Source: Archivesica marissinica
Taxonomy: Eukaryota > Mollusca > Bivalvia > Venerida > Vesicomyidae
Direction of reading: 5' to 3'
Assembly: GCA_014843695.1 (NCBI GenBank)
Contig: CM026390.1
Span: 11,417,890-11,481,889, forward strand
DNA length: 64,000 nt
In this document: one piece after another, positions 22,301 to 34,539 of the stretch
How positions within the stretch are numbered: the stretch's first letter is position 1
Layout: each line of letters begins with the position of its first letter
Program-made: the position numbers and the translations under genes
The notes under the pieces: model-generated
What the model saw: the letters and a program-made list of their open reading frames with translations, nothing else
Told to the model about the DNA's origin: nothing
Databases searched by the model: none

Positions 22301-24530
22301 ATCCATGTATCCCATGATGTTCATGTATATCCATGTATCCCATGATGTTCAGGCTTATCCATGTATCCCATGATGTTCATGTATATCCTTGTATCCCATG
22401 CTGTTCATGTATATTCATGTATCCCATGATGTTCAGGCTTATCCATGTATCCCATGATGTTCAGGCTTATCCATGTATCCCATGATGTTCAGGTTTATCC
22501 ATGTATCCCATGATGTTCAGGCTTATCCAATCCCTGTATCCCATGATGTTCTGGCATATCCATGTATCCCATGATGTTCATGTATATCCATGTATCCCAT
22601 GATGTTCATGTATATCCATGTATCCCGTGATGTTCATGTATATCCATGTATCCCATGATGTTCATGTATATCCATCTATCCCATGATGTTCAAGCTTATC
22701 CATGTATCCCATGATGTTCAGGCTTATCCATGTATCCCATGATGTTCAGGCTTATCCATGTATCCCATGATGTTCATGTATATACATGTATCCCGTGATG
22801 TTCAGGCATATCCATGTATCCCATGATGTTCAGGCATATCCATGTATCCCATGATGTTCAGGCATATCCATGTATCCCATGATGTTCATGTATATCCATG
22901 TATCCCATGATGTTCATGTATATCCATGTATCCCATGATGTTCATGTATATCCATGTATCCCATGATGTTCATGTATATCCATGTATCCCATGATGTTCA
23001 TGTATATCCATGTATCCCATGATGTTCAAGCTTATCCATGTATCCCATGATGTTGATGTATATCCATGTATCCCATGATGTTCAGGCTTATCCATGTATC
23101 CCATGATGTTCAGGCTTATCCATGTATCCCATGATGTTGATGTATATCCATGTATCCCATGATGTTCAGGCTTATCCATGTATCCCATGATGTTGATGTA
23201 TATCCATGTATCCCATGATGTTCAGGCTTATCCATGTATCCCATGATGTTCAGGCATATCCATGTATCCCATGATGTTCAGGCATATCCATGTATCCCAT
23301 GATGTGCAGGCATATCCATGTATCCCATGATGTTCTGGCTTATCCATGTATCCCATGATGTTCTGGCTTATCCATGTATCCCCTGATGTTCTGGTATATC
23401 CATGTATCCCATGATGTTCTGGCTTATCCAGGTATCCCATGATGTTCAGGCTTATCCATGTATCCCATGGTGTTCTGGCTTATCCATGTATCCCATGATG
23501 TGCAGGCTTATCCATGTATCCCATGATGTTCAGGCATATCCATGTATCCCATGATGTTCAGGCATATCCATGTATCCCATGATGTTCCGTCATATCCATG
23601 TATCCCATGATGTTCAGGCATATCCATGTATCCCATGCTGTTCCGTCATATCCATGTATCCCATGATGTTCAGGCATATCCATGTATCCCATGCTGTTCC
23701 GTCATATCCATGTATCCCATGATGTTCCGTCATATCCATGTATCCCATGATGTTCAGGCTTATCCATGTATCCCATGATGTGCAGGCTTATCCATGTATC
23801 CCATGATGTGCAGGCTTATCCATGTATCCCATGATGTTCCGTCATATCCATGTATCCCATGATGTTCAGGCATATCCATGTATCCCATGATGTTCAGGCA
23901 TATCCATGTATCCCATGATGTTCAGGCTTACCCATGTATCTCATGATGTTCAGGCATATCCATGTATCCCATGATGTTCAGGTATATCCATGTATCCCAT
24001 GATGTTCAGGCATATCCATGTATCCCGTGATGTTCTGGCTTATTCATGTATCCCATGATGTTCATGTATATCCCTGTATCCCATGATGTTCATGTATATC
24101 CATGTATCCCATGATGTTCTGGTATATCCATGTATCCCATGATGTTCTGGCTAATCCATGTATCCCATGATGTTCTGGCTAATCCATGTATCCCATGATG
24201 TTCTGGCTTATCCATGTATCCCGTGATGTTCAGGGTTATCCATGTATCCCATTATGTTCAGGCTTACCCATGTATCCCATGATGTTCAGGCTTACCCATG
24301 GATCCAATGATGTTCTGGCTTATCAATGTATCCCATGATGTTCAGGCTTATCCATGTATCCCATGATGTTCAGGCTTATCCATGTATCCCATGATGTTCT
24401 GGCTTATCAATGTATCCCATGATGTTCAGGCTTATCCATGGATCCCATGATGTTCAGGCTTATCCATGGATCCCATGATGTTCAGGCTTATCCATGGATC
24501 CCATGATGTTCAGTCTTATCCATGTATCCC
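19327..24530. repeat. 28-bp minisatellite, about 186 copies
   Basis: 5.2 kb of tandem units built on CATGATGTTCAGGCTTATCC plus ATGTATCC. Variants at positions after TTC (AGGCTTA, ATGTATA, CGTCATA, TGGCTTA, AAGCTTA) occur in blocks. Rare markers recur at kilobase spacing: CTTGCATCCCATGCTG at 20301 and 21276, and a close variant at 22388, so larger segments were also duplicated. Frames of about 70 codons inside are by-products. Lies in MGRN1 intron 3. Confidence 0.98.
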
Positions 24531-24704
24531 GAGTAGTTTGGGCGTGTCCATGTGATATAGAATAGGGGATCACGACTGTACGTACCCTTGCATGCTTGAA
24601 GTAGGGTCTGAATACATAGTGTATTGAATGTCTGTGCTTTCAGCATGTATGGTAGTGTCATATCTCAACTTCATTATTTCAATTGACCTATATTATGTTA
24701 TATT

Positions 24705-24957
24705 TCGGGTTTTACGCCTGCATCAGCACCATTTTGGGCTATATCGCCGGCGGGCAGTTTACCTAACAACACCTTTCCTGGACAGGCTTCAGCGGTTAAC
24801 CAGTACTTGGGTGCACCAACCTCCGTAAGAAACTGCCAACTTTTTCATATAAATGAGACACAGCCTGAGTGGGGCTCGAACCCGTGACCATCAGTGATGA
24901 TAGGTTACAGTGGTATACAAGTCAGCTACCTTAACCACTCGACCACGGAGGCGGACC
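24705..24957 (-). repeat. tRNA-derived SINE, family S3
   Basis: On the minus strand: GTCCGCCTCCGTGGTCGAG head, CACGGGTTCGAGCCCCACTC B box, GGCAGTTTCTTACGGAGG, AAGTACTGGTTAACCGC, CCTGTCCAGGAAAGGTGTTG, tail toward CGTAAAACCCGAAATA. Near full length. Confidence 0.9.
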
Positions 24958-25899
24958 TCAATTGACCTATATTTTCAATCCTGCTATGCTCCTTATAAAC
25001 TGAACTTTGTTGATGAACCGTAAAACCCATGTTGACAGCATGCACATTCCGATCCAATATCAAATTGAAAACCACTACCAGGCGCGTAGCCACACTGAGG
25101 CTCACCAAAGCGACCAAAAAATAAATGAAAAATTAAATAAATAAAATGCAAACAAATATCCCATTGCTGTATAAAATGTTGACTGCTAGAGAGCTGAACG
25201 GTCAGTATATAATTATACGTCTAAACTCATTTAATAACCAAACGCAGGACATCGCTTCTATACCCCCAACAATTTTGAAGGTGAACATGGCCCCAGACCC
25301 CGATACAGACCCCGATACTGACTACTGGCTTTACAGTCAAACCTGTCTTAAGCAGCCAGCCAGCCAGCCAAGGGAATTGCAGAAAGTGGCTGCTTAGCAC
25401 AGGTGGCTGCTTAATAGCGGTCAAAATTGAAATGTATAATAAGTAAGTCATAATAGCGCAGTGGTAACGCGTTCGTTTCAGGTGCGAAAGGCCAGGAGTC
25501 CCAGCCACCGCTGGAGCAGTTACGATTGTGCCCTTAGCAACGTTGGCAATCGACCGGTCAATAAGAGTATGACCAGGCCGGTGGTCAATACTGGTCAATA
25601 CCGGTCAATACTGGTCAATATCGGTCAATACTGGTCGATTGAAAATTTGGCTCAAATATGCACTTACAGTGTCCACTTAATTATTCTTAAAGTGTTAGTA
25701 GTGTGTTGTAGTTTATTTTCTTATATAGTAAATCATAAAATATTGATCATTGAATGTTTTTTAGTGAATATTGTTAAATATAATTAAATGCTTTTTAGTG
25801 AATAGCAATATTATAGCATATACCAATTACCATATACTTATTTGTTCAGTGGTCAATACTTGTGCACATGGTCATAACTATGCCTAAGATGCTAGTTAA

Positions 25900-28800
25900 T
25901 ATACTCCCAAGGTATGTGAAATAGCTATACAAGCAGTGGGACCCTTTCAACAACATCTCAACAAAATTAATTTAATTACACACACTTATTACATTGGGGT
26001 ATACATGAGGCAGTCAAACATGAAACGAAACAAGACATACTTACAAAGTACAAACAGGTTTAGAAATAGAATATTCCCTTTGCAGAAGTGTTATTCACAC
26101 ACAGGCTGCCCTAATAGGGGCCTAGTGTGTTTTGATAGCAATTGCAGTATCCACACTTCACAGTTTGCCTGAGTTTGGGAATTAAGTATTGTCAGTTTGT
26201 CACCAACACATTGGACTCATTCAGACAAAACTAAGGAACAGACTTGGTCTACAGAAGGCAGCCAAACTAGTGTTTTGCTACCGGTTCCTACGTGGAAATG
26301 AGGATCTTGATGATATAATGATGGCTCACTTGATTAATAATATAAAACTCGCCACATGGAACGCAACGGGTATCATGTCAAGTGCTAGCTATTTTAGTGA
26401 TTTACTTGAAAACTATAATATCCAGGTGTGCGGAATCTCTGAACACTGGTTATACAATCACAACCTTCGATTCTTAAACCAGATTAATAATAAATATAGT
26501 AGTCATGCTATAGCAGACCCTGACCTCAGCTTACCGGGAAACAGGCGAGTGGGAAAAGGCGGGATTGCTATTCTTTGGAATAGAAAATTAAATAATATTG
26601 TTTCACCTTTAGTTTTGAATTCTAGATATATCATTGGCATTGAGGTGAATATAGGCATTGGAGAATACCTATATATCTGCCGTGTAAAAATCATTCCATT
26701 GCACAATTTACAAATAGTATTAATGATGTAGAAAATATAATATGTCAATATAAAAAACATGGTATGGTGATAGTGATGGGCGATTATAACATCAAACTCC
26801 CAACCAGACACGAGCGCAGTTTTCGGTTTGACACTCGTGGTAATCTACTTGTTGATCTAATGATCAGAAATCAGTTGATCGCTTTAGACGGCTTAGATTT
26901 ATGCACCGGTGCGCTTTACAGTAATGTACCGTATAACAGTACTCGAGAAACTCTCGTGGATCACATTTTAATATTTGAAAATAATGTAAACTATATTCAA
27001 TCGTGTTCGATTCTAGACGATAATTGTCTAAATGTCTCAAATCATCGCCCGATTCTTTGTACGTTGACAATGCCACTGAGTGAAAGCATACAAGGTTTAA
27101 GTACTAATAGCATAATAAATTGGAAAAATGTTAAACCTTATTGCGTTGAAAAATTCGCTCTACAATTAAATAATGACGATAGGTTAAAAGTGGGGCTATA
27201 TATGGATATTTCCTTGACAAGCGATATCGATGAACTCTACTATATAATTGTAAATGCTATACAGTCGGCGTCGGATCAATGCATTCCGAAATCTAAATTT
27301 AAACCGTACATCAAACCATATTGGAACAACGAACTGACTCATCTTCATAAAAATATGCAAACTAAAAGAATTAAGTGGTTATCTGAAAATCGTCCAAGAA
27401 ATTCAGAATCATTAAGTTATACGGAATACAAACGATGTAAAGCATTATTTAGAAACTGTCATCGAAATATAGTACAACAATTCATTGAGGGGCTAGAAAA
27501 AGAAATCGATACAGCCGCCGAAATAGACAGTAATGAATTTTGGCGCTTAGTTAATAAAGGGAGAAAACAGCGTAATAAATCCGCAGTTTTCGAAATGAAT
27601 TTTGGCGGAAAAACGTACAACAATCCCGATGATATAAACCGTTGTTGGCGTGATTATTTTGCAGATCTTTACACGCCAACGTGTAACGTCGAATTTGATG
27701 ACGACTATTTGATAGGTCGCTCGGTTGACTTACAAACTATTAATTCGGATTCGTGTATACATAATTTTAATATTGTCCATATCGATGAATCAATCGTTCG
27801 AAAACAGCTACGCCATTGTAAAAATGGAAAAGCGTGCGGATATGATCGCGTTAATTATGAACATGTTAAACATGGGGGAGATTTACTTATAAGTGTAATC
27901 ACCAAACTTTTCCAGAAAATGTCCGAATTTTGCTATATACCGATTAATCTAAAAAAAGGTGTCATATCAACACTTTATAAAGGCGGTAAAAAGCGAAAGA
28001 ATGATCCAAACAGTTATCGGGCAATATCTTTATGTTCAAATATTTTAAAGTTATACGAAAAGGTCATATTGAATGCTATTGAAAGTAACAACAGTTTTCA
28101 AGTAAATGCCTTACAAGGTGGTTTCCAGAAAAAGATTAGTTGTACTATGACATCATTTGTATTGCGTGAAAGCATTCATTTTGCAAAAGAAAATAACTCC
28201 AAATTATATTCATGTTTTTTGGACGTCCGTCAAGCATTTGACAGAGTTACCCATGCTCTGCTTATGCTTAAACTTCACAAAATAGTAAATTATCAAATGT
28301 ATAAAATAATATCCAACATGCTCAACAATGTACAGAGTTGTGTTAGGACTCAAGGAATTACATCCGAATGGTTCAATGTTGAGCAAGGAACACGACAATG
28401 TCAATGTATCAGCCCATGGCTTTATTTAATTTTCGTCAATGATCTGATGAACGAAATTGCTTCGTCGAAATACTGTTTGAATATACATGATACTTGTTAC
28501 GGATGTCCAACTCATGCTGACGACATGGTGCTACTATCTTGCTCCAAATCTGGTCTAGAAAAATTAATTGATATATGCTATAAAAATTCTACAAAAGAAC
28601 GGTACATGTATAATGCTGGTAAATGTAGCGTAATTGTATTCAACGAGACAGAAGGTGATTTTAAAAATAGTTCTAGAAATTGGAAGTTAGGTAGTACATC
28701 AGTGGAGGAATCTGAATCTTATGTTCATTTAGGGGTAAATTGTAATAAGTACTTGAATCTTGATGATAATATTAAGCAAGCCTGTTCAAAAATACGCAAA

Positions 28801-30465
28801 ACATTCTTTAACATGGCCGACTTCGGTGTGCACAGAAATGGTTTACACCCGCTATCAATAAAACACCTATATCAATCAATTGTTCTATCAAAGGCATTGT
28901 TCGGGTGTGAACTATGGTGTAACATGTCTGAAGCTCAATTACAGTCCCTTGAAAGAGTGCATCGCCAATGTATTAAATTCATGCAATCAATGCCACGATG
29001 TACACGGACGGATATTGCGTTAGGTTGTATTGGTGCTCTCTCGCTTGAACAAGAGATCGATAAGCGGAAGCTCTTATTTTTCGGTCAATTATGTAATATG
29101 GATGTTAAAAAGAGTGCTAAAGTCTTATTTTCCACTCGACTTATGCAATTCAAAATTAAACCTAGTAAAACATTGGGATATATACCAGACCTATATCGTA
29201 TTTTGGGAAATATGGTCTAGGAAGTTATTTTTACAATTTTATAAACACTGCTATATTTCCAAGTGTTGTTACCTGGAAAACTATAGTCAACAAGTATGTA
29301 TACAATTATGCAAACCTTCAATACAGGACAAATTTAATTAGTGATGATACATTACAAAGCTTTTTAAGTATACACGGTGAGCTGATCCCATGTAGTCTAT
29401 GGCGTTTTAGCCAACTATATCGTAATTATTTACCATATTGTAGGACAGTTATTTTGATGGCTAGTAAACTGTTTAGCAGACCATATGCAATGATATGTCT
29501 AAACTGTAAACTCGTAACGGACTCCATAGCAATCCATCTGGTATTGTTTTGTCGAGTAAACGACGCTACCAGACAAAATATGTGGAATAGTTTGCATAAC
29601 TCTCTGGGACATGATACCTATACTAGCCTCACTAATATGTATTATAGAGATCAAATTATTGAAATGTTATCCGGATTTTCAACTTTAATTATGAGTGAGT
29701 CACAGAGAGTGCAATGTTTCAAATTAATGTTAAGATATATGCATCATTTAGCAAAATGCTTAAACTATTTATTATTGTAATATACCCTTACAAACTGGGT
29801 TTGAAAACAGTTAAAATTGTCCAATTCTGATTCCCTAAAGCTTTCGTTTTCGTTTAGGGTTGCTACTTTGGACATGCTTTGGAATTAATTCGAGTCGGTC
29901 TTAGAAATAACAACGACTTTTCTGTAGTTGAAAAGACGAACCTTTTCCTATGTAACGTACACATACTTCACGAAAGTATTCATGAATATAATGAATATAC
30001 TGAATGTAATGAATACAAGATCTCAGATCTACAAAGATATGTATACATAGCTAATAAAATGGTTAATATAGTTCATATATTAATGTCAATGACATATCCA
30101 GTAGTCTGTATGTCTGTGTATATGCATGGGTGTATATGCATGGGTGTATGTATGTATATGTGTGTATATGTATATATGTATACATGTATATGTATATAAA
30201 TATATGTATATATGTATATGTGTATATGCATGTAGGTAGGTATGTATGTATTGTGTATCTGTGTGTATGTGTGTGTTATGTGTGTAGATGTAGAAATATA
30301 CACACATAATATATTATAGTGCATATATGTGTAAAAGTTCTATGTTCCATTTCATCTGTTCATTTTGTTATCAATTGTCTGTGTTTATTATGTAAATGTA
30401 TCTCATCATATGGTGGAATAAAAGATATCTACCGGTATCTATCTATCTATCTATTTAATGATTTT
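25900..30465 (+). mobile_element. LINE (non-LTR retrotransposon) 1; core of the nest
   Basis: Contains an APE-type endonuclease plus reverse transcriptase ORF2, then a TG/TA-rich 3' region (30100-30300), GGAATAAAAG at about 30415, and a terminal (TATC)n run at 30435-30455. The 5' boundary is uncertain by a few hundred bases because I could not find a target duplication. Same orientation as MGRN1, within intron 3. Confidence 0.85.
26333..29779 (+). pseudogene. LINE 1 ORF2 (endonuclease-reverse transcriptase), frameshifted
   Basis: The endonuclease start reads KLATWNATGIMSSASYF and GISEHWLY, then shifts frame near 26690 and continues with ENIICQYKKHGMVIVMGDYN. Late endonuclease motif VSNHRPIL has SNH where SDH is usual. 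Reverse transcriptase motifs follow: NSYRAISLCSNILKLYEKVI, SCFLDVRQAFDRV (first catalytic Asp, about 28220), CQCISPWLYLIFVNDL and THADDMVLLS (catalytic ADD, about 28515). A second frameshift near 29207 ends the long frame early; in the next frame the protein continues to 29779 with a Cys/His cluster (CLNC ... HLVLFC) near 29500, as in LINE C-termini. APE-type non-LTR element; exact clade not resolved. Probably inactive. Confidence 0.88.
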
Positions 30466-31247
30466 AGTAATGATCAGCAATCGACCACCTGAATCGACCA
30501 GCAAATATATGCCACTTTGTGAGTATTGACCATACCCAATAGGGTATTACAATCACATGAACAGCCCAAAGGTAGCAACACACATTATTGCACAATGCAG
30601 AGTATAATGATTGACTAAAATCATAAATTCTTTGTTGAATTTAGTATTGACCACCAATTGACCAGTATTTACCACTGTGAGTATAATATTATTGACCACT
30701 TCGTGAGTATTGACCCTATAGAGTACAATAATCACATAAATATATTCTCAATACAACCCAAAGTTAGTAACACACATTATTGCACAATGCAGAGTATATA
30801 AAACCATTAAATAATGTTTTATTTAATATTGACCACCAATCGACCAGTATTGACCAGTATTGACCACTTTGGGAGTATTGACCGGGGCGGTTTTAACCGG
30901 TTAAAACTGGCGGTTTAAACCGCCCCTCGAATCGACCGGCCAACGTTGGCCCTTAGGCAAGAGGCATTTAAAGTCATCATTGTCTCTTCTCTCTCACTCG
31001 TGGCTATGGATTCCAATCGGGAATGAGGTCTCGAGAGTGATTAATATAAGTTGTAAGAACTTGTTTCACAATCGAGCTAAAACAATTAATTTGTATAACT
31101 AAACTAAATTTATAATAAAACAACAAATTCGGAATCTGGAAACTGGCTGCTTAATGGAGGTTGGCTGCTTAATGGATGTGACCACTAACGCAGGTTTTAC
31201 TGTATTTGCTCCATCTTGTCTGATGCTCTAATTCATGATGCTTTCAG

Positions 31248-31397
31248 GATTCCGGAAATGGAGAAGTTGCAGCCAGCCGACGGTGAAGAGACATTAAACA
31301 ACAAATATAACATTGAGTTTATGTTTGATTGTGATGCTAAATGCTCTATCAAGATAATGCATTTTTGCACGGAGGAGATAGCTAATGGACAGATCAG
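31248..31397 (+). CDS. Mahogunin exon 4
   Basis: Acceptor TGCTTTCAG; donor AG|GTACTC. Residues 101-151. The sequence IPEMEKLQPADGEETLNNKY, IEFMFDCDAKCSIKIM and TEEIANGQI aligns with human LYSLEFTFDADARVAITIY and SEEFLNGRA. The first third (acidic linker) is divergent. An open continuation past the donor (to TGA at 31434) would abolish the match to the next exon, so splicing at 31398 is preferred. Phase 2 in and out. Confidence 0.93.
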
Positions 31398-31429
31398 GTA
31401 CTCCTACATTTGGCTGCATTCAACACCAA

Positions 31430-31655
31430 GTAACTGACAAGGACTGGTGCACAATATTTTTAGACCAATAAATTAATATAAAGTTATATTTTTACAATTC
31501 ATTTATCAAAATGGGTAATTTTTGTCTAAAAATAGTAATATTACTGGCAAACAGTGCAGATCCTGATGAGATGGCTCATCACAATCCGACTCATCTGGAT
31601 CTAATATTTTTGTAAGCCTATTTAGAGTCTGTAATGTTGAAAGTGTTACAAACAT
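31430..31655. mobile_element. Decayed piggyBac-type MITE copy 3
   Basis: Read inverted it follows the copy at 5874-6115: hairpin half AAAATATTAGATCCAGATGA, GGATCTGCACTGTTTGCC, TAATATTACTATTTTTAGAC, ACCCATTTTGATAAATGA. Ends are degraded, so no clean TTAA pair. Confidence 0.6.
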
Positions 31656-31781
31656 TCCTTTTGTAAATTTGTAATTAAAATTCACCATACGTTTTCACAT
31701 ATAAAATAATCCTAGAGATTAGGACTGGTGCCCATTTCTGTGACACAATGTTTACATAACCGTGAATGGTATATAAACTTT

Positions 31782-31990
31782 TAAAGTTTTAACAACTTAT
31801 ATTAATCACTCTCGTTGGCGCGGATGAAAGCGTATATGTGGTCATTCGTGTGAGAGGAAACCGGAGTACCCAGAGAAAACCCACCTGTCCGATCTGGCGA
31901 CCATCGTAGCATCTCACATACTTCCCGGTCCAAGGGTCGAACCCGGGTTGCATTGGTGAGAAGCGAGCGCGCTAACCACTGCGATAATCT
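31782..31990 (-). repeat. tRNA-derived SINE, family S2
   Basis: GGCGCGGATGAAAGCGTATA, GGAAACCGGAGTACCCAGAG, CCTGTCCGATCTGGCGACCA, then B box (minus) CCGGGTTCGACCC and A box region ending AGCGAGCGCGCTAACCACTG. The tail part (AACAACTTATATTAATCACT) is shared with family S1. A short extra piece of the same head is at 32048-32075, just before exon 5. Confidence 0.85.
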
Positions 31991-32100
31991 ACTTAGAATG
32001 GCTATCTATGCACATTATATATTTTTAATGTTGTTTTTGCGTTTTGGTCAGAAGCGAGCGTGCTAATCGGACGGTCTATGGTATATAATTGTACTTACAG

Positions 32101-32218
32101 TTATCAGAGCAGGGATCCAGGCATGACATCGGAAACATTTCATTACAAACGGGGAGCCAGTCAGTTGTTTCAGCAGTCTTCATACGTCATTGATCCATCT
32201 CGTTTCACGGAGGATGAG
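32101..32218 (+). CDS. Mahogunin exon 5
   Basis: Acceptor TTGTACTTACAG, donor GAG|GTAAAC. Residues 151-190, YQSRDPGMTSETFHYKRGAS, then QLFQQSSYVIDPSRFTEDE, aligning with human SETVHYKRGVSQQF and the DFSEWKDDE region. A second AG twelve bases later (32112) would give a shorter exon in the same frame, so the start is the least certain point. Exit phase 0. Confidence 0.94.
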
Positions 32219-33893
32219 GTAAACACAGACCCTACAAATTTCTGCTTCATTCTATTTCTGCGCATCTATCATTTTCTGATTATTATTGGGAGGTCAGTCT
32301 GTAGTGGCGTAGAGTAGATCACCTGCATGTCAGGGGTAACAACCAGTACTCAACTTTCCGGCCTTTGTAAGCGACTGACAACTTTCTCACATATCACTGA
32401 TGTACAACAAACATTTCTGAAGTTTTTTTTATCAACTTTTCTATGGTTTAGAATGTAAATAATAGTCTACGTTAATTGTTATATTAAATAAATAAACAAA
32501 ACAGACATAAAGTTAAAAAAAAATGTTTTTTCCAAATTTTTGTTTTGCTTGTTTCTCATCCATAAGTCGACCTAGTACTTTCATCACACTTCTACCTAGT
32601 ACTTTCATCACATTTCTACCTAGTACTTTCATTACATTTCTACCTAGTACTTCCATCACATTTCTACCTAGTACTTCCATTACATTTCTACCTAGTACTT
32701 CCATCACACTTCTACCTAGTATTTCCATCACATTTCTACCTAGTACTTCCATCACATTCCTACCTAGTACTTCCATCACATTTCTACCTAGTACTTCCAT
32801 CACATTTCTACCTAGTACTTCCATTACATTTCTACCTAGTACTTCCATAATATTTTTACCTAGTACTTCCATCACATTTCTACCTAGTACTTTCATCACA
32901 TTTCTACCTAGTACTTCCATCACACTTCTACCTAGTACTTCCATCACATTTCTACCTAGTACTTTCATCACATTTCTACCTAGTACTTTCATCACATCAC
33001 ATTTCTACCTAGTACTTTCATCACATTTCTACCTAGTACTTTCATCACATTTCTACCTAGTACTTTCATCACATTTCTACCTAGTACTTTCATCACATTT
33101 CTACCTAGTACTTTCATAGCATTTCTACCTAGTACTTTCATCACATTTCTACCTAGTACTTTCATTACATTTCTACCTAGTACTTCCATCACATTTCTAC
33201 CTAGTACTTCCATTACATTTCTACCTAGTACTTCCATCACACTTCTACCTAGTATTTCCATCACATTTCTACCTAGTACTTCCATCACATTCCTACCTAG
33301 TACTTCCATCACATTTCTACCTAGTACTTCCATCACATTTCTACCTAGTACTTCCATTACATTTCTACCTAGTACTTCCATAATATTTTTACCTAGTACT
33401 TCCATCACATTTCTACCTAGTACTTTCATCACATTTCTACCTAGTACTTCCATCACACTTCTACCTAGTACTTCCATCACATTTCTACCTAGTACTTTCA
33501 TCACATTTCTTCCTAGTACTTTCATCACATTTCTACCTAGTACTTTCATCACATTTCTACCTAGTACTTCCATCACATTTCTACCTAGTACTTCCATCAC
33601 ATTTCTACCTAGTACTTCCATCACATTTCTACCTAGTACTTCCATCACATTTCTACCTAGTACTTCCATCACATTTCTACCTAGTACTTTCATCACATTT
33701 CTACCTAGTACTATACTGAGTGTGTATGGAATGTCTGACAGCTTTAGTGTCTTTATATAGCCCACTTATGCAGGAAATACCGGTAATATCTGGAGAGGAA
33801 CCGGGAGTCTTCCCCACCACTTAAAGCTGAAAAGTCCCTAACTTTAGAGAAGTTATTTGTTGCATCCGTAACAATGGTGTTGTTTGTTTACAG
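32219..33893 (+). other. MGRN1 intron 5
   Basis: 1675 bp, two-thirds occupied by the 24-bp minisatellite. At 33775-33832 it carries one copy of a unit ACCGGTAATATCTGGAG...TTAAAGCTGA that recurs twice at 38481-38593 in intron 6. Confidence 0.85.
32570..33712. repeat. 24-bp minisatellite, about 48 copies
   Basis: Unit ACCTAGTACTTTCATCACAT plus TTCT, alternating TTTC/TTCC. As 24 is a multiple of three and stop-free, it is open in several frames on both strands (for example Met-Lys-Val-Leu-Gly-Arg-Asn-Val on minus), which is not evidence of coding. A 533-bp segment is duplicated inside: the rare variants TAGTATTTCC (32717, 33250) and CCATAATATTT (about 32844, 33377) repeat at that spacing. Confidence 0.97.
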
Positions 33894-33957
33894 TTACAGT
33901 ACCTCGCTGACCGAGAAGAGATACCGGTTGTTATACAGTGTGTAGCTGAAGATGACG
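33894..33957 (+). CDS. Mahogunin exon 6
   Basis: Acceptor TTTGTTTACAG, donor G|GTAAGT. Residues 191-212: LQYLADREEIPVVIQCVAED, aligning with human LNFDLDRGVFPVVIQAVVDE. A second AG six bases in (33898-33899) would delete two residues and keep frame; alignment length favours 33894. Smallest exon (64 nt). Exit phase 1. Confidence 0.94.
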
Positions 33958-34162
33958 GTAAGTTCTCCAATATTTATTTTAGATGTTTTATTAGCCAAAA
34001 ATTTGAGAGATTGCAAATGAATAAAAAAACTAAAATAGTTAATTTAAGTAAATAATGACTTGCCCATGTGTTGACATGTTCAGTAGTATAATGTAATGTA
34101 GTGGAGGTTCTGTGGTGCCGTGTAGCCGAGGAGTTGTGAGTACAAGCTCTGCCAAAACAACA

Positions 34163-34384
34163 GTGGTTGTTGTGATAGCGCAATGGATGCGCATTCGCTT
34201 CAGGTGCGAAAGGTCCGGAGTTAGAGCCCCGCTGGAGTCATTAGGCAAGTCATTTCATTTCCACGTTGCCTCTTCTCTCTCCCTCTGTTGTTGGATTCCA
34301 TCAGGAATGAGGTCTCGAGAGTGATTAATATAAGTTGTAAGAACTTGTTTCGCAGTCGAGCTAAAATAAATTTGTATAAACTAA
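34163..34384 (+). repeat. tRNA-derived SINE, family S1
   Basis: Complete plus-strand copy: GATAGCGCAATGGATGCGCA (A box), AGGTGCGAAAGGTCCGGAG, TAGAGCCCCGCTGGAG (B box region), GGAATGAGGTCTCGAGAGTG, ATATAAGTTGTAAGAACTTG, CGAGCTAAAATAAATTTGTA. In MGRN1 intron 6. Confidence 0.9.
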
Positions 34385-34539
34385 CAGTGGTTGTGTCCAG
34401 AGTCCGAGGTTATAAAACCTTTCTCACATCTCAAACTCAGTCACAAACTTCGAAGAAAGAAGAAATCTCAGACTTAACCAATCAGATCACTTGAGTTTGA
34501 GATATGAGAACAGGTTTATACCGCCAGGCATTGTGAACA

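Larger units (their letters stand above)
25538..30948. mobile_element. Non-autonomous hAT-like element; third shell of the nest
   Basis: Left end CAACGTTGGCAATCGACCGG; the right end read inverted is CAACGTTGGCCGGTCGATTC. The 8-bp duplication GCCCTTAG (25530-25537 and 30949-30956) is single-copy in intact S1 SINEs (GTGCCCTTAGGCAAG), so the empty site is visible in the same window. Both ends carry many GGTCAATACT-type decamers, inverted relative to each other (25578-25640 and 30640-30890). No transposase seen; the LINE sits inside. Confidence 0.82.
25443..31110 (+). repeat. S1 SINE, split; second shell of the nest
   Basis: Head 25443-25537 (GCGCAGTGGTAACGCGTTCG, AGGTGCGAAAGGCC), tail 30949-31110 (GGAATGAGGTCTCGAGAGTG, ATATAAGTTGTAAGAACTTG, CGAGCTAAAA). 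It is flanked by an 8-bp duplication TATAATAA (25435-25442 and 31111-31118) of the MITE sequence, as expected for retroposition. Confidence 0.88.
25334..31202. mobile_element. TA-target MITE (pogo/mariner-type), split; outermost shell of a nest
   Basis: Left end CAGTCAAACCTGTCTTAAGC after TA (25332-25333) and right end CAGGTTTTACTG before TA (31203-31204). The intact 171-bp sister copy is at 37858-38028 and has the same order of motifs (GGCTGCTTAA..., GGTCAAATGTATA, GGAATC, ACTGGTTGCTTAA). The inserted S1 SINE separates the two halves. The right end stops 45 bp before MGRN1 exon 4. Confidence 0.85.

Noticed and set aside
30086..30324. His/Tyr/Thr-rich open frames in the TG/TA-rich region
   Set aside because: Low-complexity microsatellite in the LINE 1 3' region.
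31398..31436. Extension of MGRN1 exon 4 to the TGA at 31434
   Set aside because: It would truncate the protein; the GT at 31398 joins in phase to exon 5 and restores the conserved SETFHYKRG segment.
32513..33765. Open frames of 160-257 codons with Met-Lys-Val-Leu-Gly-Arg type repeats
   Set aside because: The 24-bp unit is a multiple of three and lacks stops on both strands. It is intronic in MGRN1.
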